From DASZZV01 sp035544835 (GTDB lineage: Bacteria; Acidobacteriota; Thermoanaerobaculia; Gp7-AA8), in NCBI GenBank assembly GCA_035544835.1, contig DASZZV010000036.1, forward strand, positions 1 through 32,496: DNA of 32,496 nucleotides. Direction: 5' to 3'. Of the stretch, positions 8,340 through 15,021 are shown in pieces. Position numbers and translations under genes: made by a program. Below the pieces are notes generated by a model. It ran no database searches. It was not told the origin of the DNA and worked only from the letters and a program-made list of their open reading frames with translations. Numbering within the stretch: position 1 is the first letter of the stretch; every line of letters begins with the position of its first letter.

Positions 8340-10556
8340 GATTACGCCGCAGATGTCGATGAGCGGGTTGCGGTAGCGAAACGTAATTCGGTGCCGCCCC
8401 TGACTCACGGCCAATCCCTGGTAGGCCATATTCGTAGTGTGAATCTGCACAGGTGTCCCGTCGATCGCAGCGCTCCAGTATCGGTGGGCCGTCACAGAGG
8501 CAACGAGGAAGCCTGTCCCTGGAGACACGTCCACGAGGACCTCCGCTGAGTTCGGACGTTCCGTGATTTTACGAACAATGCCCGAGGCCGGAGTCCTCGC
8601 TGGGAGATCGGCGAAGGCCGACCTCGCGGTACCCACCTGGAGTGCTGCGACCATTTCTTCCGGATTGCGGGAAGTGACAATTCGATCGGCAAAGTAATAT
8701 CGCTCATTCGTGCCGCGCGGCCTGAACACGACCGGGACCGAGTCTTCGATCGAACCGCCGGATTCCCGAGCGACCATCTCGAAGGGCCGGTAGTAAGCGC
8801 GCCACTTCACGTTGGACATTGACAGCAGCTTTTCCAGGCCGCTCTCGTCGTTTTGCCTTCTCAGCGCGATCGCAGTGTTCAGAAAATCGGTGGAATTGAG
8901 GAGCAGCGTCTGGTCGATGTCCTGATCGAGCACTGACTGAACTCCCCATCCGTTGCCTGTGATTGGAAAGACTCCATTTCTCCACATCCAGTGCCGTCCC
9001 ACGGGATCGAGTAGGTAGGGCCTGCCGAGCGGTGTCTTCTCGAACCAGGCGGCTTCGTGAAAAATCCTGTAGCGATCGCTGCGGATCTCTCGCGCCAGCG
9101 GTGGCATCTCGTTGAAAAAGCCCCGTGGAAACGTCGGCGTGATGGATCGAGACAACGAGAGCAGATCGGCAAGCAGCAGAATGGTCATGAGGCCGGTCGC
9201 CACTCTCGGTCTCGAGGGCACGATGAGGAGAACGAGTACCAGGCCTGCTGCAAGAAATCCTGCCCTCAGAAAGTCGGCGCCTTTTCCGTCAGGAAGCCGA
9301 AGCGTTGCCAGGAAAATCGAACCGCTGACGAGCGAGAATGCGCACGCCAGGACCAGACCGCGCTTTCGAAGAGCCTCGTCTCCACCGAGGATCGCGCTCC
9401 ACGCCATCGCCGCCAGGATCGGAATGATCAGCGCCGGGACCATGACGAACTTTTCGCTGTAACGCAGGGAAGAGAGCACCGGGATCACTCGCTTCATCGA
9501 CCAGAGCGGAGTGTGCGCACCGAAAGCCAGCAGTAAAGAGATCGACGTTGCCAGGAGGCAGAGCGTGGAGCCTTTTTTTCGAAGAGAGACGGCGGCGGCG
9601 AAGAGCAGGATGACCACGAGTCCTGGATAGATGCTGTAGAAATAAGGGACACCCTCCACCGGATAGATTCGGGACATCTGAAAAACGCTGTGCTGCGGAT
9701 CGTTAGCACCGAAGAGATTAGGGAAGAAAAGCTCCAAAGGTCGCGCCAGCGGGAGGCTCCAGAAAGTGCCCGTCTGGTCCGTGATTCCACGGCTTCGGAC
9801 CGAGTCTTTCAAATGCCCCCACGCAGGAACGATCTGCACTGAGGCAATCGCGAGAGCAGCGGCGACCACGATCCCTGTGGTGGCCAGACTTCCCTTCCAG
9901 CCGGCGCCCCGTACTTTCACCAGGTAGTAGGTGCCGACTCCGAAGAGCAGGAGCAGACTTATGAGGAAGGACACGGGCTCTCCCACGAGACCGATCATTC
10001 CTAGAGTCATCGAGGCCGCTGCTATCGTCGGGGCGGATGGTGCGTGAAAGGCCCGTCGCGAGCACCAGATCAGCAGCGGCATCCACGCCATGGGAAAGAG
10101 CAGCGGGAGAAGGGAGATGGTGGAAAGTATCAGCCCCCCGAATACGAATGAGAGCGCTCCGAAAATTGAGGCGGCGCGGGTTGCCGAGAGAGAGCGGAGG
10201 AGCAGGTACATCGTCGCCCCAGCCAGGTAGAGATGAAACAGAATGTGCAGGCGGAAACCGAAGTCGACCGGCCCGATCAGAATCAGTAGCTGCGGCGGAT
10301 AGAAAATTTCGTACTCAGGATTTGCAGCCATGGGCTGACCGGCGCCGTAGGCCCGGTTCCAGTACGGGAGCTCGCCGCTGAGCAGCGCGTCGCGTACCAA
10401 AGACTTCATCGGAAAATAAACGGACGTCAGGTCTCGCAGGTAAAATCCGCGCCCCATGAAGAGGACGTCAAAGAAGGCCAGGGTGACCACGACGAAGATG
10501 ATCAGCAGGGCCGGCAGGTCGTGCTTCGTCACCGTGGAAGGCGGACGGTCGACCAT
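8253..10556 (-). CDS. YfhO-type GT-C membrane glycosyltransferase-like protein, paralogue 3
   Basis: A 767-residue protein with the same plan as its two neighbours: first helix, YLRDLTSVYFP (D42 from the chosen start), WNRAYGAGQPMAANPEY, many membrane segments, the outer-region blocks WGVQSVLDQDIDQTLLL and YYFADRIV, and the C-terminal HRYWSAAIDG ... RYRN. It is the only YfhO-type gene here on the minus strand. I prefer the ATG at 10556, because TAGTAT lies 8 nt before it; the longer frame begins at 10574. Its 3' end runs into that of paralogue 2 by 87 bp. It is divergent from the remnant at 10651, so the set looks rearranged by duplication and inversion. Confidence 0.84.
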   Translation of the reverse strand: MVDRPPSTVTKHDLPALLIIFVVVTLAFFDVLFMGRGFYLRDLTSVYFPMKSLVRDALLSGELPYWNRAYGAGQPMAANPEYEIFYPPQLLILIGPVDFGFRLHILFHLYLAGATMYLLLRSLSATRAASIFGALSFVFGGLILSTISLLPLLFPMAWMPLLIWCSRRAFHAPSAPTIAAASMTLGMIGLVGEPVSFLISLLLLFGVGTYYLVKVRGAGWKGSLATTGIVVAAALAIASVQIVPAWGHLKDSVRSRGITDQTGTFWSLPLARPLELFFPNLFGANDPQHSVFQMSRIYPVEGVPYFYSIYPGLVVILLFAAAVSLRKKGSTLCLLATSISLLLAFGAHTPLWSMKRVIPVLSSLRYSEKFVMVPALIIPILAAMAWSAILGGDEALRKRGLVLACAFSLVSGSIFLATLRLPDGKGADFLRAGFLAAGLVLVLLIVPSRPRVATGLMTILLLADLLSLSRSITPTFPRGFFNEMPPLAREIRSDRYRIFHEAAWFEKTPLGRPYLLDPVGRHWMWRNGVFPITGNGWGVQSVLDQDIDQTLLLNSTDFLNTAIALRRQNDESGLEKLLSMSNVKWRAYYRPFEMVARESGGSIEDSVPVVFRPRGTNERYYFADRIVTSRNPEEMVAALQVGTARSAFADLPARTPASGIVRKITERPNSAEVLVDVSPGTGFLVASVTAHRYWSAAIDGTPVQIHTTNMAYQGLAVSQGRHRITFRYRNPLIDICGVISGLSVLLVLSLMVFFPVRLAGQEEKNSQ

Positions 10557-10564
10557 GCGAATCG

Positions 10565-10570
10565 ATACTA
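10565..10570 (-). promoter_or_regulatory. Putative -10 box, leaderless start of paralogue 3
   Basis: On the minus strand TAGTAT ends 8 nt before the ATG at 10556. There is no ribosome-binding site for either possible start, which favours a leaderless transcript. Confidence 0.35.
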
Positions 10571-10628
10571 GCATACGGGACAGGGCTCAATGTGCCGCCC
10601 TTCCAGGGCGTGGCAAACTGGTGGCGTG

Positions 10629-10634
10629 TAAAAT
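10629..10634 (+). promoter_or_regulatory. Putative -10 box before the YfhO remnant / M20 gene
   Basis: TAAAAT at 10629-10634 could start transcription near 10641 for the remnant and the coupled M20 gene. No -35 match is evident. The box falls at the point where YfhO homology in the remnant begins. Confidence 0.25.
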
Positions 10635-10650
10635 AGCTTCTAGCTTCGGG

Positions 10651-10884
10651 ATGAGCATAACGAATCACAAATACTGGCAGGCGCGACTCGACGGAGAACC
10701 GGTCACGGTCTGGCCGGCTAATCTCGCCTACCAGGCGTTGATTGTTCCCGGTGGCAGATATCGGGTGGAGCTTTTCTACCGTAATCCACTGATCGTGCCC
10801 TGTATGGCGGTCACGATGGCCAGTCTTCTGGTCGCCTCTGGACTCATCGCCAGGGACGTCCGGCGAAGCGGGAGACTGTCGTGA
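10651..10884 (+). pseudogene. 3' remnant of a YfhO-type gene
   Basis: The 77 codons from ATG 10651 match only the C-terminal tail of the YfhO-type paralogues: ITNHKYWQARLDG, NLAYQALIVPGG, FYRNPL and a final hydrophobic helix, against HKYWKATLDG, IGYQGVMIPRG and RYRN in paralogue 1. The roughly 700 upstream residues, including the RDLTRYYFP catalytic region, are absent. The open frame extends back to 10456, but that part is antisense to paralogue 3 and shows no YfhO similarity. The frame is intact and its stop overlaps the GTG of the following M20 gene (GTGA). It could be a decayed gene kept as a leader for the M20 gene, or a small membrane protein made of one outer beta-domain and one helix. 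I favour a remnant. Confidence 0.7.
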
Positions 10885-12305
10885 AAAAGATCAGGTTGAC
10901 CTGGCCCACAGTTGTGATCCTCACCGCAGCGATCGCACTCGCTGCCGCGAGTTTTTATTACGATCATCGGATTCGAGAGATTCCGATTGCTCATACTTAC
11001 ATTCCTTATCAGACTGCAATCACCCCTGAGATTCAGCTGCTTCAGGATTACGTGAGAATCGATACATCGAACCCACCCGGCAGGGAAGCGGCCGGCGCGG
11101 CTTTTCTCATGAAACAGCTTAGTGAGAGCGGGATCGTCGCGGAGCTCATCGAGTCGGCACCGGCGCGGACAAACGTCTATGCGCGGATTCGGGGGCGCTC
11201 GGATGGTGGTGGTCTACTTCTCTTACATCACATCGATGTCGTTCCGGTCCGGCCGCAGGAGTGGAAACGCCCGCCATTCCGTGGAGAGATCGCCATGAAC
11301 ATGATGTGGGGGCGCGGCACTCTCGACATGAAAGGCATTGGTATCTGCGAGCTTGTCGCGTTCATGCGTGTTGCCCGGTCGAAGCGCCAGCCCGAGCACG
11401 ATCTGGTTTTCCTGGCAGTGGCCGATGAAGAGGCGGGAGGAAAGCTCGGAACGGCCTGGTTACTGGAACATCGGCCGGATATCTTCAAAGGGATCGAGTT
11501 CGCTCTCAACGAAGGCGGTATCACGGAAACGGCTGCCGACAAAGTCACATATATTGGTGTCGAGGTCGGTTCGAAACTGGCCTGTGCAGGCAAGCTGATC
11601 TCGAAGGACAGAGGCGCACTGGAAAGGGCGAGAATCGAACTGGAGCCGCTTCAGGCTCCGGAGGACGCAGTCCGGATCCTGCCTGAAGTCGCCTACTTCA
11701 TGAAGCGAATCGCTCCTCATCGAATCCAGAATCGCGAGTTCCTGCTGGATGTAAACAAAACGGTTGCCGAGGGCGATTTCTGGCGACTCCACCAGTCCTT
11801 TCGGGCCCTCGCGCAGAACGACGTGTGGGTCGAACACATCGAAGCCGTCGGAGATCACTATGAAGCGGCGATCCATCTTGCCAACCTCTTCGATCAGGAG
11901 CCCGATCCATGGCGAGATGAATTGCAGCGGCGTCTGCCCGAGGGAGTCGAGCTGAAGCTCACCTCCGTAGAGCGGCCTGTTCCGCTCACTCCGTGGGACA
12001 CGAGTTTCTGTCGGCTGATTCAAGCGGCCATGAAGAGGACGTATGGGGCCGACTCCGATGTCGGACCACAACTCCTTCAGTACTCTACGAACGACTCGCG
12101 GTTCCTGCGCCGCGTGAACATTCGCGCTTACGGCTTGTGGCCCTTTCCCGTGACCCTGTTTCAGACCGAGGGGATACACAGTAATAACGAGGGAGTTCGA
12201 ATCGACTGGTTTGTCGAAGGGGTCCGCGCAACCAACATGTTGATCGATTCGTATTGCGCCGGAAAATCGGATACGACCTTGACGAAATTTGTCACAAGCC
12301 GCTGA
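10881..12305 (+). CDS. Membrane-anchored M20 metallopeptidase homologue with altered lid domain
   Basis: A 474-residue protein with an uncleaved-type N-terminal helix (about 8-26), so the enzyme part is probably outside the cytoplasm. The M20 dizinc site is present: H117-x-D119 in HHIDVVP, bridging D149 in WGRGTLD, catalytic E183 and E184 in ADEEAG, E211 in LNEGG, and H433 near the end. The lid-domain histidine found in M20 enzymes (GHS, H235 in the second M20 gene here) is missing. That stretch reads SKDRGALERARIEL instead, so activity or specificity may differ. The GTG start at 10881 overlaps the stop of the YfhO remnant. The stop at 12305 is followed by 139 nt leading to the pilin genes. 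Substrate unknown; M20 members include aminoacylases, carboxypeptidases and dipeptidases. Confidence 0.85.
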   Translation: MKKIRLTWPTVVILTAAIALAAASFYYDHRIREIPIAHTYIPYQTAITPEIQLLQDYVRIDTSNPPGREAAGAAFLMKQLSESGIVAELIESAPARTNVYARIRGRSDGGGLLLLHHIDVVPVRPQEWKRPPFRGEIAMNMMWGRGTLDMKGIGICELVAFMRVARSKRQPEHDLVFLAVADEEAGGKLGTAWLLEHRPDIFKGIEFALNEGGITETAADKVTYIGVEVGSKLACAGKLISKDRGALERARIELEPLQAPEDAVRILPEVAYFMKRIAPHRIQNREFLLDVNKTVAEGDFWRLHQSFRALAQNDVWVEHIEAVGDHYEAAIHLANLFDQEPDPWRDELQRRLPEGVELKLTSVERPVPLTPWDTSFCRLIQAAMKRTYGADSDVGPQLLQYSTNDSRFLRRVNIRAYGLWPFPVTLFQTEGIHSNNEGVRIDWFVEGVRATNMLIDSYCAGKSDTTLTKFVTSR

Positions 12306-12388
12306 CCCAGATTAGCAGCGAGGGATTTTCTCTTGGTAGCGTTCGCCACTAAGTGTATTGTTTACAGCGGTTTTTGAAATCGCCTTCT

Positions 12389-12404
12389 TGGTATGAAACT
12401 TGAC
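12389..12404 (+). promoter_or_regulatory. Possible sigma-54-type promoter for the pilin genes
   Basis: TGGTATG at 12389-12395, four bases, then TTGAC at 12400-12404 fits the TGGYRYG-N4-TTGCW layout, except that the -12 GC reads GA. Transcription would begin around 12415, giving a leader of about 30 nt before the pilin ATG at 12445. Pilin genes in several phyla use sigma-54. The missing C in the -12 element makes this tentative. Confidence 0.3.
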
Positions 12405-12444
12405 TTAGAGGGTACATCGGTTCAAGACAACAACAGGAGGAAGT

Positions 12445-12978
12445 ATGATTCGTGTTTCGCGCAAGCAAAAGGGTTTCACTTTGATCGAGTTGCTCATCGT
12501 CGTGGCCATCATCGGTATTTTGGCGGCGATCGCAATTCCAAACCTTCTTACCGCTATGCAGCGTTCCAAGCAGAAGCGCACTATGGCTGACATGCGCTCC
12601 ATCGCCACGTCCTGGGAGGCGTATGCGACGGACAACAATGCCTACGCCGCCGCTGGCACCGCAACGGCCGGCACCCTGGACTTGACGAAGTTCTGTAACT
12701 TTACCTTCGCGTCACTGCAGGCAGAGGTTTCACCGACGTACATCCGCAGTCTCCCGCAGAACGACGGTTGGGGTCGCCCCTATGACTTCGCCGTCGACTA
12801 CTGCACTCCCGTCGGCAAGGCTCAGGAATACGCAATGCGCTCCCTCGGCAAGGACACTGCCCAGTCTGACGGCGGCGTCTACATCCCTGGGAAGCGTGGG
12901 GTTTTCGAATGCGACATCGTTTACTCGATGGGCTCGTTCATCACCTACCCCGAGGGAACCCAGGCCAGCGGAACCTAA
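12445..12978 (+). CDS. Type IV pilin-like protein, first of a tandem pair
   Basis: A 177-residue prepilin. The short basic leader MIRVSRKQKG is followed by FTLIELLIVVAIIG, the class III signal. Prepilin peptidase should cut after G10 and methylate F11, and the conserved E5 of the mature protein is E15. The helix continues into QRSKQKRTMADMRSIATSWEAY, a form I associate with acidobacterial pilins. The globular part has three cysteines (KFCN, DYCT, FECD) and ends CDIVYSMGSFITYPEGTQASGT in two adjacent blocks. AGGAGG at 12435-12440 is a strong ribosome-binding site, which suggests high expression. A hairpin at 13007-13035 follows the stop. It could be a structural pilin or a type II secretion pseudopilin; no other pilus or secretion gene is in the window. 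Confidence 0.93.
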   Translation: MIRVSRKQKGFTLIELLIVVAIIGILAAIAIPNLLTAMQRSKQKRTMADMRSIATSWEAYATDNNAYAAAGTATAGTLDLTKFCNFTFASLQAEVSPTYIRSLPQNDGWGRPYDFAVDYCTPVGKAQEYAMRSLGKDTAQSDGGVYIPGKRGVFECDIVYSMGSFITYPEGTQASGT

Positions 12979-13006
12979 AATCCGCGCTGCCTGAAATTCG
13001 GAATGG

Positions 13007-13035
13007 AACAAGGGGCGCCTCTGGCGCCCCTTGTT
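13007..13035 (+). terminator. Strong hairpin between the two pilin genes
   Basis: A perfect 13-bp stem (13007-13019 with 13023-13035) with a 3-nt loop tct ends in ttgtt, so only a weak U-tract follows. It may act as a partial terminator or as an mRNA 3' stabiliser, which would make the first pilin more abundant than the second. Confidence 0.6.
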
Positions 13036-13055
13036 ACTGGCGGAGGCAAAAGGTG

Positions 13056-13538
13056 ATGAGAAGAGAACAGGGATTTACGCTCATTGAGCTGCTGATCGTC
13101 GTGGCCATCATCGGACTTCTGGCCGCCATCGCAATTCCAAATATGCTCAACGCCATGCAGAGAGCCAAGCAGAAAAGAACCATGGCCGACATGCGGGACA
13201 TCGCCTCGGCTCTCGAGACGCGACACGTAGAAGTGAATACCTACACCGCGGCCGGCATCCTATTCAGCTGGCCATCGACGACACTGGCCTACACCAATCT
13301 CCACGACGAGCTCTTCCCGACCTATATGCGCAACGTTCCTGAGTTCGATGGTTGGAACTCGCCTTTGCAGTTCACAGCCGAAGAAGCGAGCTACGGGATT
13401 CGATCTCTGGGTGGAAACAGGATCGGGGAGGGCACGGACTACACTTTGGGCCCCTTCCATAACTTCAATTGCGATATCGTCTACTCAAACGGTGGTTTCA
13501 TCACCTTTCCCGATGGAGTGCAGGCCAGCGGCACCTGA
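13056..13538 (+). CDS. Type IV pilin-like protein, second of a tandem pair
   Basis: A 160-residue prepilin closely related to the preceding gene. The leader MRREQG (G6) precedes FTLIELLIVVAIIGLLAAIAIPN, and the conserved glutamate is E11. The helix carries the same QRAKQKRTMADMRDIA sequence. The globular part is shorter and has a single cysteine (FNCDIVYS), but its end matches the first pilin almost residue for residue (CDIVYS-GGFITFPDG, QASGT). ATG 13056 has GGAGG at 13042-13046, 9 nt upstream; the longer frame from 12909 is only an extension through the first pilin and the hairpin. The two genes look like a tandem duplication whose middle sections diverged. Confidence 0.92.
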   Translation: MRREQGFTLIELLIVVAIIGLLAAIAIPNMLNAMQRAKQKRTMADMRDIASALETRHVEVNTYTAAGILFSWPSTTLAYTNLHDELFPTYMRNVPEFDGWNSPLQFTAEEASYGIRSLGGNRIGEGTDYTLGPFHNFNCDIVYSNGGFITFPDGVQASGT

Positions 13539-13596
13539 GGCGTCGGAGAGTCCACCGGTCCAGACGACAAACAGGGAGGGAGTAAACCTCGTTCGC

Positions 13597-13602
13597 TATA
13601 CT
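13597..13602 (+). promoter_or_regulatory. Putative -10 box, leaderless start of the second M20 gene
   Basis: TATACT lies 9 nt before the ATG at 13612. The nearest purine-rich tract (about 13573-13582) is 30 nt away and cannot serve as a ribosome-binding site, so a leaderless mRNA is likely. Confidence 0.4.
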
Positions 13603-13611
13603 GCTTTGGCC

Positions 13612-15021
13612 ATGCGCTCCCGACTCTCGCAGATGGCGGTTGTACTTGCCGCATGCCTCCTGCTTCCGAGCTCGTTCTGCCGGCGGGCATCTGCCGTTTC
13701 CGAACAGGCGCCGGAGATTGAAGCGCAGGATTTACTGGTTCAGTACCTTCGGATCGACACCACCAATCCGCCTGGTAACGAGGCTGAAGGAGCCCGTTTT
13801 CTGCAGCGCACGCTCGGAAAGGAAGGAATTGAGGCTGTTCTCGTCGGCTCCGATCCTCGCCGGCAAGGCGTATATGCAAGGCTGAAATCGGGATCGACCG
13901 CGCCGGCGCTTCTTCTTCTTCATCACATAGATGTGGTCCCCGCCAATGCGGCGACCTGGAGCGTTGCGCCCTTTTCAGGGCAGAGGTCGGCGGGATATAT
14001 CTGGGGGCGAGGGGCACTCGACATCAAGTCCCTTGGTATCGCCGAGCTCATGGCTGTGCTCGATTTGAAGAGGCGAAGAGTCGCCTTGAGTCGAGATGTG
14101 ATCTTTCTCGCCTGCGGTGACGAGGAGCGGGGAGGAGAGGCGGGGATCAAGGCATTACTAAAGGACAATCCGGCGCTGTTCGAGAATGTCGGATTCGTTC
14201 TGAATGAGGGAGGCGCGAATGAGACCATCGTCGATCGCGTTTCCTTCTTTGGCATCCAGATCGACGAGAAGGTGCCGCTATGGGTGAAGATCTCCACTCG
14301 GGGAATGGCCGGGCACAGCGCTCTTCCACCCGATGATGGGGGTGCCATTGGAAACCTGCTGCTGTCGATCCGACAAGTGATGGAGATTCCGCGTCCCTAC
14401 CGTGTCACCCCGAGCGTGCGTCAGTACTTCGCTGCATTGGCCCCGGCTAAGCCTGGAGAGAAGGGAAGACTGCTCGCCAACATCGATGCCTCGCTGCAGT
14501 CGCCCCGTTTCGAGTCAGTCCTGTCTGCGTCGTACCGGAGCTTGCTTCGCGACACGGTCGCCGTGACCGAAATTCATGGTGGCGATTCAGCCAACAGCCT
14601 TCCTTCCACTGCCTGGGCTTCTCTGGATTTCCGGCTTCTCCCCGACACCTCGGTAGATGGGACGATCGCAGAGATCAGAAAGCGACTGGCGCCGCATTCA
14701 GAGCTAGACATTCTTCTGCGATCCGATCCCGCACCGCCATCACCGAAGGATTCACCTTTGTATAAGGTGCTGCAGAACAGAATGCACGCTTCCGACCCCG
14801 GCTCCCTGGTTGGACCGATCGTCTCTGCGGGGACCTCCGACAACCGTTACTTCCGGCAACGTGGAGTGATCGCGTACGGGTTCTCGCCATTCAAGGTCAA
14901 CTACTACGATGCCGACTCGGTACATGGAGTGGACGAGAGGATACGCGCGCGTTTCTTCGATCAAGGTGTTCGCCTGACTCGGAAAATCGTCACCGACTTC
15001 TGCGCGGCTGCAGACCGATGA
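13612..15021 (+). CDS. Secreted M20 family metallopeptidase
   Basis: A 469-residue M20 enzyme with an N-terminal signal (hydrophobic 9-20, possible cleavage after ASA near residue 28), so probably periplasmic. All expected site residues are visible: H105-x-D107 in HHIDVVP, D137 in WGRGALD, E171 and E172 in GDEERGG, E199 in LNEGG, lid-domain H235 in GMAGHSALPP, and H438 in VHGVDE. It is therefore likely active, unlike the uncertain first copy. ATG 13612 was chosen because the signal peptide begins there; the open frame extends upstream to 13348 through the second pilin. Its stop overlaps the ATG of the fourth YfhO-type gene by 4 nt (ATGA), so the two are translationally coupled. Substrate unknown. 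Confidence 0.9.
   Translation: MRSRLSQMAVVLAACLLLPSSFCRRASAVSEQAPEIEAQDLLVQYLRIDTTNPPGNEAEGARFLQRTLGKEGIEAVLVGSDPRRQGVYARLKSGSTAPALLLLHHIDVVPANAATWSVAPFSGQRSAGYIWGRGALDIKSLGIAELMAVLDLKRRRVALSRDVIFLACGDEERGGEAGIKALLKDNPALFENVGFVLNEGGANETIVDRVSFFGIQIDEKVPLWVKISTRGMAGHSALPPDDGGAIGNLLLSIRQVMEIPRPYRVTPSVRQYFAALAPAKPGEKGRLLANIDASLQSPRFESVLSASYRSLLRDTVAVTEIHGGDSANSLPSTAWASLDFRLLPDTSVDGTIAEIRKRLAPHSELDILLRSDPAPPSPKDSPLYKVLQNRMHASDPGSLVGPIVSAGTSDNRYFRQRGVIAYGFSPFKVNYYDADSVHGVDERIRARFFDQGVRLTRKIVTDFCAAADR

Noticed and set aside
10456..10650. Upstream extension of the YfhO remnant frame
   Set aside because: It is antisense to the N-terminus and promoter of paralogue 3 and has no YfhO similarity, so homology begins only near 10633.
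12909..13055. Longer N-terminus of the second pilin
   Set aside because: It reads through the end of the first pilin and the hairpin; a prepilin leader must be short and basic, which fits the ATG at 13056.
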